The notes beneath the pieces are model-generated. The model searched no databases. It was not told the origin of the DNA and was given only the letters and a program-made list of their open reading frames with translations. A DNA stretch of 64,000 nucleotides from Planctellipticum variicoloris. GTDB lineage: Bacteria > Planctomycetota > Planctomycetia > Planctomycetales > Planctomycetaceae. Below are positions 63,575 to 64,000 of this stretch, in pieces (position 1 is the stretch's first letter; each line of letters starts with the position of its first letter). The position numbers and the translations under genes are program-made. The stretch covers positions 2,121,557-2,185,556 of the forward strand of contig NZ_CP130886.1 of the NCBI RefSeq assembly GCF_030622045.1, written 5' to 3'.

Positions 63575-64000
63575 CGATTCACCTCCGTACCCAGCAGCCG
63601 GACGATGCCGAGTACGGCCATCGCGGCCAGGACCATCAGCAGCGAAACGGCGACGGAGGCTTCGAGCTGGCCGACACTGAGCTCCAGGAAGACGGTGGTC
63701 GAGAGGACCTCGGTCCGCATGCGAGTGGCGCCGGCGAAGACCAGGATCGGGCCGAATTCCCCGAGCGACCGGGCCCAGGCGATCGTGAAGGCGGCGATCA
63801 GCCCGCGCCAGGCCTGCGGCAGGACGACCTGCAGGAAGGCCTGGCTCCGGCGACAGCCCAGCGTCAGCGCGACCTGTTCGGCGCGTGGATCGATCTGGTC
63901 GAAGGTGACGCGCATGGTCTGAACGGCGAAGGCGCACGCCACCGCGAACTGAGCGAGTACAACGGCGGGCGTGGCAAACGTGACGCCGAATCCCAGATCG
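63571..64000 (-). CDS. modB: Molybdate/tungstate ABC permease, C-terminal part (start outside window)
   Basis: The frame enters from the right edge (DLGFGVTFATPAVVLAQFAV) and ends at TGA 63571-63573, giving 142 residues. It contains the binding-protein-dependent permease EAA-like loop EQVALTLGCRRSQAFLQVVL, then AFTIAWARSLGEFGPILVFA, typical of ModB/TupB/WtpB, and a last helix SLLMVLAAMAVLGIVRLLG. It forms the membrane channel for molybdate or tungstate. Its stop overlaps the start of the ATPase gene. The periplasmic binding protein is expected just outside the window. Confidence 0.9.
   Translation of the reverse strand, partial: DLGFGVTFATPAVVLAQFAVACAFAVQTMRVTFDQIDPRAEQVALTLGCRRSQAFLQVVLPQAWRGLIAAFTIAWARSLGEFGPILVFAGATRMRTEVLSTTVFLELSVGQLEASVAVSLLMVLAAMAVLGIVRLLGTEVNR

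Overview
The window is high-GC DNA with the gene content of a member of the Planctomycetota (order Planctomycetales inferred, species not determined). Supporting signs: a DUF1559 pilin-like protein with the H-X9-DG C-terminal motif, exported EF-hand/beta-propeller proteins, exported PQQ-like propeller giants, the MoxR/DUF58/BatA/VWA/DUF4175-type cluster, glycine-rich RRM proteins, weak or absent Shine-Dalgarno sequences on many genes, and intergenic spacers packed with palindromic repeats. There are no rRNA genes, CRISPR arrays or phage genes. One tRNA-Lys(CTT) is present.

Layout. 1-4.1 kb: 3' end of hisS, an orphan DUF1778 antitoxin, an M50-like membrane peptidase, a small basic protein that appears to start at ATC, a DUF374 acyltransferase, and two RRM proteins ending at a clear terminator. 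4.1-7 kb (minus): a frameshifted HEAT-repeat gene and a bufferin-type RiPP operon (Cys-rich Tat lipoprotein precursor, DUF692/MNIO enzyme, DUF2063 partner). 7-13.7 kb: DUF1559 protein, GT87 membrane glycosyltransferase, a large two-domain alpha/beta hydrolase, and a divergent iron-type alcohol dehydrogenase. 13.7-14.8 kb: a gene-free, palindrome-rich stretch. 14.8-18.3 kb: SnoaL-like protein, Gly/Pro/Asn-rich TPR protein, VOC protein. 18.6-25.5 kb: PadR regulator divergent from an RND permease, adaptor and TolC exporter, with a 17-bp palindrome over the predicted promoter. 25.9-31 kb: tRNA-Lys with its promoter, DJ-1/PfpI protein, UxaA-type dehydratase, an IS110-family element, a cluster of repeat elements, and an SDR. 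31-35 kb: tandem paralogues, each with nine EF-hand-like loops and a TolB-type propeller.

35.3-52.2 kb is a 17-kb same-strand cluster: MoxR ATPase, DUF58, two VWA/BatA-like membrane proteins overlapping by 4 nt, a DUF4175-like coiled-coil membrane protein, three small exported proteins, a cyclase-fold exported protein and a TlpA-thioredoxin protein. A 511-bp element bounded by 46-bp inverted repeats and carrying a four-helix-bundle (S23/IVP-like) gene is lodged between moxR and the DUF58 gene; a decayed ORF-less relative lies near 29.8 kb. 52.4-61.7 kb holds two convergent ~1300-residue exported PQQ-type propellers, each with an embedded methyltransferase-like segment, flanking a C-terminally anchored exported protein and a palindromic repeat. 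61.8-64 kb (minus) is a molybdate/tungstate uptake and cofactor-sulfur operon (modB-modC-moaD-ThiF-like) that runs off the window.

The best candidates for little-described biology are the inverted-repeat four-helix-bundle element, the exported propellers with a SAM-binding-like segment, the MoxR/VWA cluster, and the ATC-started small protein.
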